Below are positions 16,995-29,421 of a stretch of DNA of 64,000 nucleotides, piece after piece. The DNA is from JAEUMW01 sp963734295. GTDB lineage: Bacteria; Pseudomonadota; Gammaproteobacteria; Burkholderiales; JAEUMW01. The DNA is taken from the NCBI GenBank assembly GCA_963734295.1, contig CAVTGS010000025.1, forward strand, positions 143,153 to 207,152, read 5' to 3'. Under the pieces are notes generated by a model, which was given only the letters and a program-made list of their open reading frames with translations, searched no databases and was not told the origin of the DNA. Made by a program: the position numbers and the translations under genes. Each line of letters begins with the position of its first letter. Position 1 is the stretch's first letter.

Positions 16995-17465
16995 GTGGAC
17001 ATCAACGCAACACTAATCGGCCAAGCGATCTGGTTCGCGATCTTCATCTGGTTTACGATGAAATTCGTGTGGCCGCCGCTGCAGAAGGCGATGAGCGATC
17101 GCCAGAAACAGATTGCGGATGGCCTTGCCGCCGCCGAGCGCGGCAAGCACGACCTCGAACTTGCCTCGCACCGGGCCGAGGAGATTCTGCGCTCGGCCAA
17201 GGTCAAGGCGCAGGAGATCATCGGGCAGGCGGACAAGCGCGCGGCGCAGATCGTCGAGGAAGGCAAGGAGGCCGCGAAACAGGAAGGCGCGAAACTGGTG
17301 GCCGGGGCGCAGGCGGAGATAGCGCGCGAGGTCTCCCGCGCGAAGGAAGCCCTGCGTTCGCAGGTGGCCACCCTGGCGCTGTCGGGCGCCTCGAAGATTC
17401 TCGAGCGCGAGGTCGACCCGAAGACGCACGCTCAGTTGCTGCAGACGCTGGGCGCCGAGATCTAG
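16995..17465 (+). CDS. atpF: ATP synthase Fo subunit b
   Basis: Peripheral stalk protein with one N-terminal membrane helix and a long coiled coil. The GTG at 16995, behind CAGGAGATCAGC, gives VDINATLIGQAIWFAIFIWF, the family N-terminus, and 156 residues, the usual length. The TTG at 16974 is in frame but leaves the Shine-Dalgarno sequence inside the gene. Residues about 35-140 are charged and Ala-rich, as expected for the stalk. Confidence 0.95.
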   Translation: MDINATLIGQAIWFAIFIWFTMKFVWPPLQKAMSDRQKQIADGLAAAERGKHDLELASHRAEEILRSAKVKAQEIIGQADKRAAQIVEEGKEAAKQEGAKLVAGAQAEIAREVSRAKEALRSQVATLALSGASKILEREVDPKTHAQLLQTLGAEI

Positions 17466-17482
17466 GCGGGGCGTGACACATC

Positions 17483-18019
17483 ATGGCTGAACTCGCCACC
17501 ATCGCTCGTCCCTACGCCGAAGCCGTCTTCGAGCTCGCAAAGCAGGAATCCAAGCTCCCAGAGTGGTCGGAAGCGCTCGCGTTCGCGGCCGCCGTGGCTC
17601 GCGACGACCGCATGAAGGCGATGCTGTCGAGCCCGCGCGTGTCGCACGAGCAGAAGCTGGGTCTGCTGTTTTCGACCGCCGGGAGTGGCATGGCCGAAAC
17701 AGGGAAAAATCTTCTCCGCCTCCTCCTGCGGAACGGGCGCGCCGAGCTACTGCCGGAGATCAGCAGGTTGTATGAGGAGTTGAAGGAGCGCGACGAGGGT
17801 GTGGTCGAAGCAAGCGTTACCTCCGCCTTTCCGCTGACCGACGACCAGCTACATGCACTCGTCGCGAAGCTGGAGGGTCGATTCAAGCGCAAGATCGTAG
17901 CCCATGCCGCCGTCGCTCCTGAGCTCATCGGCGGCGCGGTGATCCGGGTCGGAGACGAAGTCCTGGACGGTTCCGTCCGCGGCAAGCTGGAAGCGATGGC
18001 GGCCGCCCTCACAAAATAG
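17483..18019 (+). CDS. atpH: ATP synthase F1 subunit delta
   Basis: Joins the peripheral stalk to the top of the alpha3beta3 head. It has 178 residues. The N-terminal helical domain begins MAELATIARPYAEAVFELAK, the family hallmark. The C-terminal GGAVIRVGDEVLDGSVRGKL end is conserved. It lies 17 bp after atpF and 8 bp before atpA. Confidence 0.95.
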   Translation: MAELATIARPYAEAVFELAKQESKLPEWSEALAFAAAVARDDRMKAMLSSPRVSHEQKLGLLFSTAGSGMAETGKNLLRLLLRNGRAELLPEISRLYEELKERDEGVVEASVTSAFPLTDDQLHALVAKLEGRFKRKIVAHAAVAPELIGGAVIRVGDEVLDGSVRGKLEAMAAALTK

Positions 18020-18027
18020 GAGTCACC

Positions 18028-19569
<1,542 letters not shown>

Positions 19570-19579
19570 GGCCACGCCG

Positions 19580-20458
19580 ATGCCTGGCAGCAAGGAAATA
19601 CGCGTCAAGATCCGAAGCGTTCAGAACACGCGGAAGATCACCAAGGCGATGGAGATGGTCGCGGCCTCCAAGATGCGGAAGGCGCAGGAGCGCATGCGCG
19701 CCGCGCGACCCTACGGCGAAAAGATGAGGATGGTGGCTGCGCACATGAGCGGCGCCAATCCGGAGTATCGCCACCCCTTCTTGATCAAGCGCCCCGAGGT
19801 CAAGAACGCCGGAGTCATCGTCATCACCTCGGACAAGGGCCTCTGCGGCGGCCTCAATACGAACGTTCTCAGGCTCGCGCTGGCAAGGATCAAGGAGTTC
19901 GAAGCGGCCAAGGTAGGCGTGCAGGTATGCGCCATCGGCGGCAAGGGATTCGGGTTTATGCAGCGCATGGGTGCCAATGTCGTGAGCCATGTGGTGGGTT
20001 TGGGCGACACGCCACGGCTCGAGCGGCTCATCGGTCCGGTGAAGGTCATGATCGACGCCTTCACGGAAGGCAGGATCGACGCCCTGCACCTGCTCTACAC
20101 CCGTTTCATCAACACCATGAAGCAGGAGGCGTTTCTTGAGCTGCTGCTGCCCTTGGACGACAGGCTGCTCGGCGAAGGCGAGAAGCGGCATGGGCCGTGG
20201 GACTACATCTACGAGCCCGAAGCGAAGAGCGTCGTCGAGTCGGTGCTGGTCCGCTATATCGAAGCGCTGATCTACCAAGCCATCGTGGAAAACTTCGCCT
20301 CCGAGCAGAGCGCCCGGATGGTTGCGATGAAGGCGTCCTCGGACAACGCCGGCACCATCATCGACGAGCTCCAGCTCATCTACAACAAGGCCCGGCAAGC
20401 TGCGATCACGAAAGAAATCTCGGAGATCGTCGGCGGTGCTGCCGCGATTGCGTCCTAA
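19580..20458 (+). CDS. atpG: ATP synthase F1 subunit gamma
   Basis: Central rotor shaft. The 292 residues start MPGSKEIRVKIRSVQNTRKI and have the SDKGLCGGLNTN segment. The C-terminal helix reads SDNAGTIIDELQLIYNKARQ, followed by QAAITKEISEIVGGAAA. It lies between atpA and atpD in the standard order. Confidence 0.97.
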   Translation: MPGSKEIRVKIRSVQNTRKITKAMEMVAASKMRKAQERMRAARPYGEKMRMVAAHMSGANPEYRHPFLIKRPEVKNAGVIVITSDKGLCGGLNTNVLRLALARIKEFEAAKVGVQVCAIGGKGFGFMQRMGANVVSHVVGLGDTPRLERLIGPVKVMIDAFTEGRIDALHLLYTRFINTMKQEAFLELLLPLDDRLLGEGEKRHGPWDYIYEPEAKSVVESVLVRYIEALIYQAIVENFASEQSARMVAMKASSDNAGTIIDELQLIYNKARQAAITKEISEIVGGAAAIAS

Positions 20459-20482
20459 ACATCCAGGCAACAGGAAACGACC

Positions 20483-21889
20483 ATGAGTGAACAGGCTACT
20501 ACTGGCGCGGCGCAGGAAGGCTCCATAGTCCAGTGCATCGGTGCGGTGATCGACGTCGAATTTCCACCGGGGTCCATGCCGTCAATATACGAAGCGCTCT
20601 CGCTCGAAGGTTCGGACCTCATACTGGAAGTGCAGCAGCAGCTCGGTGACGGAGTGGTCCGCACCATCGCCCTCGGTTCGTCGGAGGGCATGCGGCGGGG
20701 CATGAAGATCAATCGGACAAACAGCTACATCTCGGTGCCCGTCGGGCCCAAGACCTTGGGTCGCATCATGGACGTGCTGGGACGTCCGATCGACGAAGCG
20801 GGACCGATCGGCGCCGCCAAGGTCATGCCGATCCATCGCGCTGCCCCGAAGTTCGAAGATCTTTCCCCGTCCCAGGAACTGCTCGAAACCGGCATCAAGG
20901 TGATCGATCTGGTCTGCCCGTTCGCCAAGGGTGGCAAGGTCGGCCTGTTCGGCGGCGCGGGTGTCGGCAAGACCGTGAACATGATGGAGCTCATTCGAAA
21001 CATTGCCATCGAGCACTCGGGCTACTCGGTGTTCACGGGGGTGGGCGAGCGCACCCGCGAGGGCAACGACTTCTATCACGAGATGAAGGAGTCGAACGTG
21101 CTCGACAAGGTGGCCTTGGTCTACGGCCAGATGAACGAACCGCCGGGCAACCGCTTGCGGGTCGCCCTCACCGGGCTCACCATCGCCGAGGATTTCCGCG
21201 ACGAGGGGCGCGACGTGCTGCTCTTCATCGACAACATCTACCGCTACACCCTGGCGGGAACAGAGGTGTCCGCCCTGCTCGGGCGCATGCCTTCCGCGGT
21301 GGGCTATCAGCCCACTCTTGCCCAGGAGATGGGCCAGCTCCAGGAGCGCATTACCTCGACCAAAATCGGCTCCATTACGTCCATCCAGGCCGTCTATGTG
21401 CCGGCCGACGATCTTACCGACCCGTCACCCGCGACGACCTTCGGGCACCTCGACGCGACAGTGGTGCTCTCCCGGGATATCGCGTCCTTGGGTATTTACC
21501 CGGCCGTCGACCCGCTCGACTCCAGTTCGCGGCAGCTCGATCCGCACGTGGTAGGCGAGGACCACTACAACACCGCGCGCACGGTCCAGCAGACGTTGCA
21601 GCGCTACAAGGAGCTGCGGGACATCATCGCCATTCTTGGGATGGATGAACTGTCGGCGGAAGACAAGCTCATTGTGTCCCGCGCCCGCAAGATCCAGCGC
21701 TTCCTGTCGCAGCCTTTCTTCGTCGCCGAGGTCTTCACCGGTTCGCCGGGCAAGTTCGTGTCGCTCAAGGACACGATCAAGGGCTTCAAAGGCATCGTCG
21801 AAGGGGAATACGATCATTTGCCGGAGCAAGCCTTCTACATGATCGGCGGCATCGAAGAAGCGGTCGAGAAGGCCAAGACGCTGCAATAA
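20483..21889 (+). CDS. atpD: ATP synthase F1 subunit beta
   Basis: Catalytic subunit of the F1 head. It has 468 residues. The P-loop is GGAGVGKTVNMMEL. The catalytic glutamate lies in GVGERTREGNDF and the DEGRDVLLFIDNIYR Walker B segment is present. The late ALLGRMPSAVGYQPTLAQEM block is canonical. Start ATG at 20483. Confidence 0.98.
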   Translation: MSEQATTGAAQEGSIVQCIGAVIDVEFPPGSMPSIYEALSLEGSDLILEVQQQLGDGVVRTIALGSSEGMRRGMKINRTNSYISVPVGPKTLGRIMDVLGRPIDEAGPIGAAKVMPIHRAAPKFEDLSPSQELLETGIKVIDLVCPFAKGGKVGLFGGAGVGKTVNMMELIRNIAIEHSGYSVFTGVGERTREGNDFYHEMKESNVLDKVALVYGQMNEPPGNRLRVALTGLTIAEDFRDEGRDVLLFIDNIYRYTLAGTEVSALLGRMPSAVGYQPTLAQEMGQLQERITSTKIGSITSIQAVYVPADDLTDPSPATTFGHLDATVVLSRDIASLGIYPAVDPLDSSSRQLDPHVVGEDHYNTARTVQQTLQRYKELRDIIAILGMDELSAEDKLIVSRARKIQRFLSQPFFVAEVFTGSPGKFVSLKDTIKGFKGIVEGEYDHLPEQAFYMIGGIEEAVEKAKTLQ

Positions 21890-21901
21890 GGAAGAGCGGC
21901 C

Positions 21902-22327
21902 ATGGCAATCACTATGCACGTCGACGTCGTCAGCGCGGAGGAGTCCATCTTCTCCGGGCCGGTAGAGATGCTGGTCGCGCCCGCGGAAGCGGGAGAGATC
22001 GGCATCCTGCCACGGCACACCCCGTTGCTCACCCGCATCCGTCCGGGAGCGGTGCGGCTCAAGCTGCCCATGAAGGACGAGCAGGAGCTGGTCTGGGTGT
22101 CGGGCGGCATCCTCGAAGTGCAACCGGACGTGGTCACGGTGCTCGCGGACACGGCTATCCGCGGCCCCGATCTCGACGAGGCCAAGGCCGGCGAAGCGAA
22201 GAAGCGGGCCGAGGAAGCCCTCAAGGACCGCTCCGCGGAGATTGACTTTGCCAAGGCCGAGGCGGAGCTGGCCGAGGCCATTGCCCAGCTTGCGGCGATC
22301 CAGAAGTTACGCAAGGTCCAGCGGTAA
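21902..22327 (+). CDS. atpC: ATP synthase F1 subunit epsilon
   Basis: Rotor subunit that couples gamma to the c-ring and can inhibit ATP hydrolysis. It has 141 residues: an N-terminal beta-sandwich (MHVDVVSAEESIFSGPVEML, then GEIGILPRHTPLLTRIRPG) and a C-terminal helical hairpin rich in Ala, Glu and Lys. Last gene of atpIBEFHAGDC. Confidence 0.96.
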   Translation: MAITMHVDVVSAEESIFSGPVEMLVAPAEAGEIGILPRHTPLLTRIRPGAVRLKLPMKDEQELVWVSGGILEVQPDVVTVLADTAIRGPDLDEAKAGEAKKRAEEALKDRSAEIDFAKAEAELAEAIAQLAAIQKLRKVQR

Positions 22328-22336
22328 CGCATCCCA

Positions 22337-22353
22337 CGAGCGGCACCCGCTCG
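22337..22353 (+). terminator. Weak hairpin after atpC
   Basis: CGAGCGG, a 3-base loop (CAC), then CCGCTCG form a perfect 7-bp stem 9 bp past the atpC stop. The following bases are not T-rich, so it may only pause transcription, or act as an mRNA 3' stabiliser before glmU. Confidence 0.35.
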
Positions 22354-22397
22354 GCCGCGTTTCCGTCCTGCGGCTCGCCTGCGGCTAGAATGCGTCC

Positions 22398-23816
22398 ATG
22401 CCGCAGTCAGTCGATCGAAATCCCGCCCCCGCCGCCGTGACCGCCCCCCTCGACGTGGTGATTCTCGCCGCGGGCAAGGGACGGCGGATGCACTCGGAGC
22501 GGCCGAAGGTCCTCCACCGGCTGGGCGGCCGGTGCCTCGTTCAGCATGTGATCGATTCCGCGCGGGCCTTGGGCGCCCGGCGTATCTGCGTCGTCTACGG
22601 TCACGGCGGCGAGGAGGTGCGAGCGTCCCTTGCCGCTGCCGATCTTGGCTTCGCCCTCCAGGAGCCGCAGCTCGGAACGGGGCACGCGGTGCTGCAGGCC
22701 CTGCCTCACTTTGGCGGCGACGGTCGGGTGCTGGTGCTCTACGGCGACGTCCCGCTGACCCGCCTCACGACGTTGCAGCGGCTCGTTGCCGGGGATCCCG
22801 ATGCCGTCCAGATCGTCACGGCGACGCTGCCGGAGCCGACCGGCTACGGCCGCATCGTCCGCGACGCGGCCGGACGCGTACTCCGGATTGTCGAGGAAGG
22901 CGACGCGACACCGGCGGAGCGCGCCCTGAAAGAAGTCAACACGGGCATCATGGTGGTCCCGGCGGCAAGGCTCGCCGGGTGGCTGGGGCTCTTGAGCAAC
23001 GACAACGCCCAGCGCGAGTATTACCTTACCGACGTGGTTGCGCACGCCATGCGAGACGCGGTGCGGGTGATCGCGGTTCAGCCGGAGGCGGTCTGGGAGA
23101 CGCTGGGCGTGAACAGCAAGGCCGACCTCGCCACGCTCGAGCGCATCTACCAGCGCCAGCGAGCGGACGACCTGCTCGCACGCGGCGTGACGCTGGCCGA
23201 CCCGGCGCGCATCGATATCCGCGGGACACTCGAGTGCGGTACCGACGTGACGATCGACGTCAACTGCGTGTTCGAAGGCGACGTTCGTCTCGGCGATGGC
23301 GTTGCCGTCGGCGCGAGCTGCGTGCTGCGCGACATCACGGTCGGAGCCGGCACGGTCATCGCTGCCTTCTCGCACCTGGAAGAGGCCGCGATCGGGGAAG
23401 CCTGCCGCATCGGCCCCTACGCGCGAATGCGGCCCGGCACCCGAATTGCCGCGCACGTCCACATCGGAAACTTCGTTGAAGTGAAGAACAGCATCATCCA
23501 CGAGGGATCCAAGGCGAATCACCTCGCTTACGTGGGCGATACCGAAGTCGGGCGCAACGTGAATATCGGCGCGGGGACGATCGTCTGCAATTACGACGGT
23601 GCCAACAAGCACAAGACGATCATCGAAGACGACGTCTTCATCGGCTCCGACACACAACTGGTGGCACCTGTGCGCGTCGGAGAAGGCGCGACGATCGGGG
23701 CGGGCACGACCGTCACGCGCGATGTCCCTCCGGGTATGCTCGCTATCTCCCGGACGAAACAGCTCGCCATCGAAGGATGGAAACGGCCGCGCAAGAAGCC
23801 GAAGGGCGAGCGCTGA
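22398..23816 (+). CDS. glmU: Bifunctional UDP-N-acetylglucosamine pyrophosphorylase / glucosamine-1-phosphate N-acetyltransferase
   Basis: Makes UDP-GlcNAc for peptidoglycan and LPS. The N-terminal uridylyltransferase domain has VVILAAGKGRRMHSERPKVLH. The C-terminal left-handed beta-helix shows hexapeptide repeats and the acetyltransferase signature KNSIIHEGSKANHLAYVGD, followed by NIGAGTIVCNYDGANKHKT. At 472 residues with a short N-terminal extension it fits the family. glmS, the step two reactions earlier in the pathway, follows 69 bp downstream. Confidence 0.96.
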   Translation: MPQSVDRNPAPAAVTAPLDVVILAAGKGRRMHSERPKVLHRLGGRCLVQHVIDSARALGARRICVVYGHGGEEVRASLAAADLGFALQEPQLGTGHAVLQALPHFGGDGRVLVLYGDVPLTRLTTLQRLVAGDPDAVQIVTATLPEPTGYGRIVRDAAGRVLRIVEEGDATPAERALKEVNTGIMVVPAARLAGWLGLLSNDNAQREYYLTDVVAHAMRDAVRVIAVQPEAVWETLGVNSKADLATLERIYQRQRADDLLARGVTLADPARIDIRGTLECGTDVTIDVNCVFEGDVRLGDGVAVGASCVLRDITVGAGTVIAAFSHLEEAAIGEACRIGPYARMRPGTRIAAHVHIGNFVEVKNSIIHEGSKANHLAYVGDTEVGRNVNIGAGTIVCNYDGANKHKTIIEDDVFIGSDTQLVAPVRVGEGATIGAGTTVTRDVPPGMLAISRTKQLAIEGWKRPRKKPKGER

Positions 23817-23885
23817 GGGGGCACCGTCTAGTCGCTACAAGCTCTGCGCTTGGCTTTTCTCCTTAACCTCTAAAGAGTTCCTAAC

Positions 23886-25712
<1,827 letters not shown>

Positions 25713-25740
25713 CGCGCGGGCCGACCCAGGTAGCCGCCGA

Positions 25741-26061
25741 CTACAGTTTGTCCAGGGTGCTGAAGACGAGCTTTGCGTGTAGAGGCAGGACCATCGTCGG
25801 ATGGCCATTCAATCCCTTGGCCTCCTTGCGCACGTGGATGACTTTCGCGGCACGCGGCCCGACAAGGTTTTTCGCCTCCTGCACGGCAAAGGCATCGTCG
25901 CCGTTGACGATGAAGACGTCCGCGGTCGAGCGTTCCTCGCTCGGCGCGACGCGATACTTGTGGGCGCGCCCGGCGGAGAGCTTCGCGAGGCTCTTGATCA
26001 GAACGAGATTGTGATTGCTAAGTCCCACCAGCGCGAGCACGCAAGTGCCGTCTGCGTCCAT
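25741..26061 (-). CDS. Small receiver-like protein of unknown function
   Basis: A 106-residue soluble protein, MDADGTCVLALVGLSNHNLV to VFSTLDKL. The ATG at 26061 follows a strong GAGGAGG, which fixes the start; an open frame extends further up without support. The pattern resembles a compact response-regulator fold: a short hydrophobic first strand, an acidic FIVNGDDAFAV segment where a receiver would have its acidic site, a late PLHAKLV strand and a final helix ending LDKL. The phosphoacceptor geometry is not convincing. It lies between glmS (convergent) and dsbA. I do not recognise a named family. Confidence 0.65.
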   Translation of the reverse strand: MDADGTCVLALVGLSNHNLVLIKSLAKLSAGRAHKYRVAPSEERSTADVFIVNGDDAFAVQEAKNLVGPRAAKVIHVRKEAKGLNGHPTMVLPLHAKLVFSTLDKL

Positions 26062-26243
26062 GAATGCCTCCTCTTCGCCGTTCGGTGCGACGCAGCCTAG
26101 ACACGCACCAGGACTTGCCGCAGGGCGGGAGGCCGAAGCAAGGGTCGGACCTTTCTTCCCTTCGCTCAACGAGAAAACGTGTTCGGCAGGTCGAGGAGCT
26201 TGGTCTCGACGATGCCCCGGGAACACCTCGCGGCTTCTGGCAC

Positions 26244-26903
26244 CTAGCTTTTCTTGCCCGCGGCTTCCTTGCGCGCCATTTCGATCAGCTGATCCACCAC
26301 CTGGAAGAACCGGTCGAAGCCACCCGTCATGGACGGTGAAGTGATGTACTTGCCCGCGACCGCGATCGAAGGCGTGCCCTTGACCTGGTAGTCGCGGGTG
26401 ATCTGGACCGCGCGCTGGACGTTGTTTTGCACCGCGAACGAGCGATAGGCCTCGCTGAATTTCACCGGGTCGACGCCCTGTTGGCCTATCCATTTGCTCA
26501 TCATGGCCTCGTCGGAAAGGCCCAGGCCCTCGTCGTGCACGGCGGCGTAAACCTTGTCGCTCAACTTTGGAAGCAGCCCCATCGCGTCCAAAGCAAAGTA
26601 AGTCCTGGTGAGCGGAATCCAGTTCTCGCGAAACACTGCGGGCTGTTGCCGGAACTCGACATCGGACGGCTTGCGCTTGAGCCAGTTCTTGAGCGCGGGT
26701 TCGAGGTCGTAGCAGTGCGGGCAGCCGTAGTAGAAGAACTCCACCACCTCGATCTTCTTCGAGCCATCACCCGGCTGCGGCGGCACGATGAGGCGGTAGT
26801 CCTTGTCGAGCACAGGCGGGTCCGCGACCGCGAGCCCGCTCGTGAACGCCCCGATGAGCAGCGCCAGCAACAGGCGCCACCCCATGCGATTGATCGATGC
26901 CAT
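26244..26903 (-). CDS. dsbA: Thiol:disulfide interchange protein DsbA
   Basis: Periplasmic oxidase that puts disulfides into secreted proteins. It has 219 residues. A signal peptide with a hydrophobic core (LLLALLIGAF) and cleavage after AVA is visible. The active site CPHC is at residues 61-64 in FFYYGCPHCYDLEP. The cis-proline segment is KGTPSIAVAGKY. It follows the SPOR protein gene by 42 bp, as often seen in betaproteobacteria. Confidence 0.94.
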   Translation of the reverse strand: MASINRMGWRLLLALLIGAFTSGLAVADPPVLDKDYRLIVPPQPGDGSKKIEVVEFFYYGCPHCYDLEPALKNWLKRKPSDVEFRQQPAVFRENWIPLTRTYFALDAMGLLPKLSDKVYAAVHDEGLGLSDEAMMSKWIGQQGVDPVKFSEAYRSFAVQNNVQRAVQITRDYQVKGTPSIAVAGKYITSPSMTGGFDRFFQVVDQLIEMARKEAAGKKS

Positions 26904-26945
26904 TTCCGTTCTCCGATCCGATCTGTCGGTAGAGACGCGCCGCCG

Positions 26946-27599
26946 CTATCGCGCCGGGCCCTCGCTCACCTTCACCGGCGTCGATTGCACGCCATTCTCT
27001 TTCAATGCGGTCCGCACCTTGTTGAGCTCGTCGACCGACCCGAACGGACCCACGCGCACGCGATGGAGCATGCCTTTGTCGGGGATCGCCGCGGTCTGAA
27101 TGCTGGCCTCCATCCCCATCAGCGCCAGGCGCGCCTTCATGTTGTCGGCGTCTGCCGCATTCTGAAACGCCCCAGCTTGCAGAAAGTAAACCTCCTTGGA
27201 GGGCGTACCGGCCGATTTCTGCTCGGCCCGTTTCAGATCGCGGTCGGAGAGCGGCTCCTCCGCACCCGGAAGTATCTTGTAGAAATCGAAGCGCGGCTTG
27301 TTCTCGTCCGCTTTGGCGATCTTCGGATCTGCCGGAGCAGCGGGCTTGACCGCCACCTTGGTGTCGGGCTTGGGCGAGGGCTCGACACGGGCGGTTTCCG
27401 GCTTCGCATTTTCGGACCGCGTCGCGGCGGCCCCGTTCGCCTTCTGCGCGAATGGATTCGGCATCTTGTTCACGTACCACGCGACTGCGAAGGCGATGGC
27501 AAGCCCGATCACGAGACCGGAAAAGAGACCCACCAGGAGCGACATCCAGCTCGCGCCCTTGCTGCGTCGTGCCGGCTTCTCTTTGGCGTCGCGGGTCAC
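26946..27599 (-). CDS. SPOR-domain cell-division protein (FtsN-like)
   Basis: A 217-residue single-pass inner-membrane protein: a basic cytoplasmic tail, a membrane helix (about residues 19-44, SWMSLLVGLFSGLVIGLAIA), a Pro/Ala/Lys-rich periplasmic linker, and a C-terminal SPOR domain (VYFLQAGAFQNAADADNMKA to KVSEGPAR) that binds denuded septal peptidoglycan. It lies 11 bp after argS and before dsbA. Whether it is the true FtsN cannot be settled from sequence alone. Confidence 0.85.
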   Translation of the reverse strand: MTRDAKEKPARRSKGASWMSLLVGLFSGLVIGLAIAFAVAWYVNKMPNPFAQKANGAAATRSENAKPETARVEPSPKPDTKVAVKPAAPADPKIAKADENKPRFDFYKILPGAEEPLSDRDLKRAEQKSAGTPSKEVYFLQAGAFQNAADADNMKARLALMGMEASIQTAAIPDKGMLHRVRVGPFGSVDELNKVRTALKENGVQSTPVKVSEGPAR

Positions 27600-27610
27600 C
27601 TTTGATCTCC

Positions 27611-29356
27611 CTACATCTTGTCCGGCGCGGTCACGCCCAGCAACGCGAGACCATTCGCGAGCACCTGACGCACTGACGCGACCAGGGCGAGCCTCGCATC
27701 CCGCACCTCTTGCTCCGACACCAGGAAATGCGTGGCGTTGTAGTAGCTGTGAAACTCACCCGCGAGATCCTTGAGATAAAAGGCGATGTAGTGCGGGGCG
27801 AAGTCGTGCGCCGCGCCTTCCACCGTTTCCGGATACTCCATCAGCCGCCGCAGCAGTCCGAGCTCCGCATCCGTCGCGAGCGGCGCGAGATCCGCCTCGA
27901 GCAGCGCTGCCGGATCGCCGCCCCACTGCGCCAGCACGCTGCAGATGCGGGCATGCGCGTACTGGATGTAGTAGACCGGGTTCTCGTTGCTCTGCGACTT
28001 GGCGAGATCGAGGTCGAAGTCGAGGTGTTGGTCGCTCTTGCGCAGCACGTAGAAGAAGCGCGCGGCATCGTTGCCCACTTCGCTGCGCAGCTCGCGCAGG
28101 GTGACGAACTCGCCGCTGCGCGTCGACATCTGCACCTTCCTGCCCGCCCGGTAGAGCACGGCAAACTGCACCAGCGCCACTTCGAACCGGTTCGCGTCGA
28201 GGCCGAGCGCCTGGATCGCGCCCTGCACTCGCGATACGTAGCCGTGGTGATCGGCGCCCAGAATGTCGACCACGCGCTCGAAGCCGCGTTCGAACTTGTC
28301 GAGGTGGTAGGCGATGTCGGACGCGAAGTAGGTGTAGTGACCATTCTCGCGCTGGACCACCCGATCCTTCTCGTCGCCGTAGGCGGTGCTCTTGAACCAG
28401 CGGGCGCCATCCTTGAGGTAGATATGTCCGCGTTCCTCGAGCGTCCTGACGCTGCGCTCGATCAAGCCCCTGTCATGGAGCGAGCGCTCCGAAAACCACT
28501 GGTCGAAGTGCACGCCGAACTCGAGCAGGTCGTCCCGGCAGTCCCCGAGCTGCGCCGCGAGCACGAAGTCGTGGAAGTAGGCGAAATCTTCCCGGAGTGC
28601 TTCCTTCGCGCGGGCGATGAGCCAGTCGAGGTGCGCTTCGGGATCTTCATGATCCCCGGATGCGCCCTTCCCCCAGAGCTCCGGCTCGCGCACGTAGCGG
28701 GCACCGTGCAGCGCGTGCACTTGGCGCGCCATGTCGCGCACGTAGTCGCCGCAGTATGCGTTGGCAGGAAAGAGGACGCCGACGCCGCACAGTTCGAGGT
28801 AGCGCAGCCACGCGGACAGGGCGAGGATGTCCATCTGCCGGCCCGCATCGTTGACGTAGTACTCGCGCGCGACACGGTAGCCCGCGGCATCGAGAACATT
28901 CGCGAGGCTCGCGCCGAAGGCAGCGCCGCGCCCATGGCCGACATGCAGCGGCCCGGTCGGATTCGCCGAAACGAATTCGAGCAGTACGCGCTGTCCCTGG
29001 CCATAGTCGCTGCGTCCGAAAGCGCCGCCGGCGTTCAGTACGTGGCGGACGACCTGTTGCTTCGCGCTCGGGCGCAGCACCAAGTTGATGAATCCCGCAC
29101 CCGCGACTTCCGCCCGCAGCACGTGCGGCGACGCGGGCAGCGCGGTGAGCAGGGACTGCGCGAGATCGCGGGGACTGCGTCGCATCGCCTTCGCGAGCTG
29201 CAGGGCCAGATTGCAGGCATAGTCACCATGACTCGCCTGTTTCGGACGCTCGAGGACGATAGTCGGAGTCACTCCCTCCGGATTCAACTGTGCGTGAGCG
29301 GCGCGAAACAACTCGGCGAGATGCGACTTCAAGTCGGGAAATACGGGCTCGTTCAT
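27611..29356 (-). CDS. argS: Arginyl-tRNA synthetase
   Basis: Class I synthetase. It has 581 residues. The N-terminal Add-1 domain begins around VTPTIVLERPKQASHGDYAC. The HIGH-type motif is ANPTGPLHVGHGRGAAFG. The KMSKS-equivalent is VQMSTRSGEFVTL. A C-terminal anticodon-binding DALR domain has IQYAHARICSVL. First of argS-SPOR-dsbA on this strand. Confidence 0.96.
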   Translation of the reverse strand: MNEPVFPDLKSHLAELFRAAHAQLNPEGVTPTIVLERPKQASHGDYACNLALQLAKAMRRSPRDLAQSLLTALPASPHVLRAEVAGAGFINLVLRPSAKQQVVRHVLNAGGAFGRSDYGQGQRVLLEFVSANPTGPLHVGHGRGAAFGASLANVLDAAGYRVAREYYVNDAGRQMDILALSAWLRYLELCGVGVLFPANAYCGDYVRDMARQVHALHGARYVREPELWGKGASGDHEDPEAHLDWLIARAKEALREDFAYFHDFVLAAQLGDCRDDLLEFGVHFDQWFSERSLHDRGLIERSVRTLEERGHIYLKDGARWFKSTAYGDEKDRVVQRENGHYTYFASDIAYHLDKFERGFERVVDILGADHHGYVSRVQGAIQALGLDANRFEVALVQFAVLYRAGRKVQMSTRSGEFVTLRELRSEVGNDAARFFYVLRKSDQHLDFDLDLAKSQSNENPVYYIQYAHARICSVLAQWGGDPAALLEADLAPLATDAELGLLRRLMEYPETVEGAAHDFAPHYIAFYLKDLAGEFHSYYNATHFLVSEQEVRDARLALVASVRQVLANGLALLGVTAPDKM

Positions 29357-29421
29357 GGGGCGGAAAGCGAAGAGGCTGCATTATACCCATATCGCCGGAT
29401 GAGCCCCGGGAGCGGGAGAGA

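Noticed and set aside
22337..22353. Strong terminator separating atpC from glmU
   Set aside because: The stem is only 7 bp and no T-run follows, so I kept it only as a weak hairpin.
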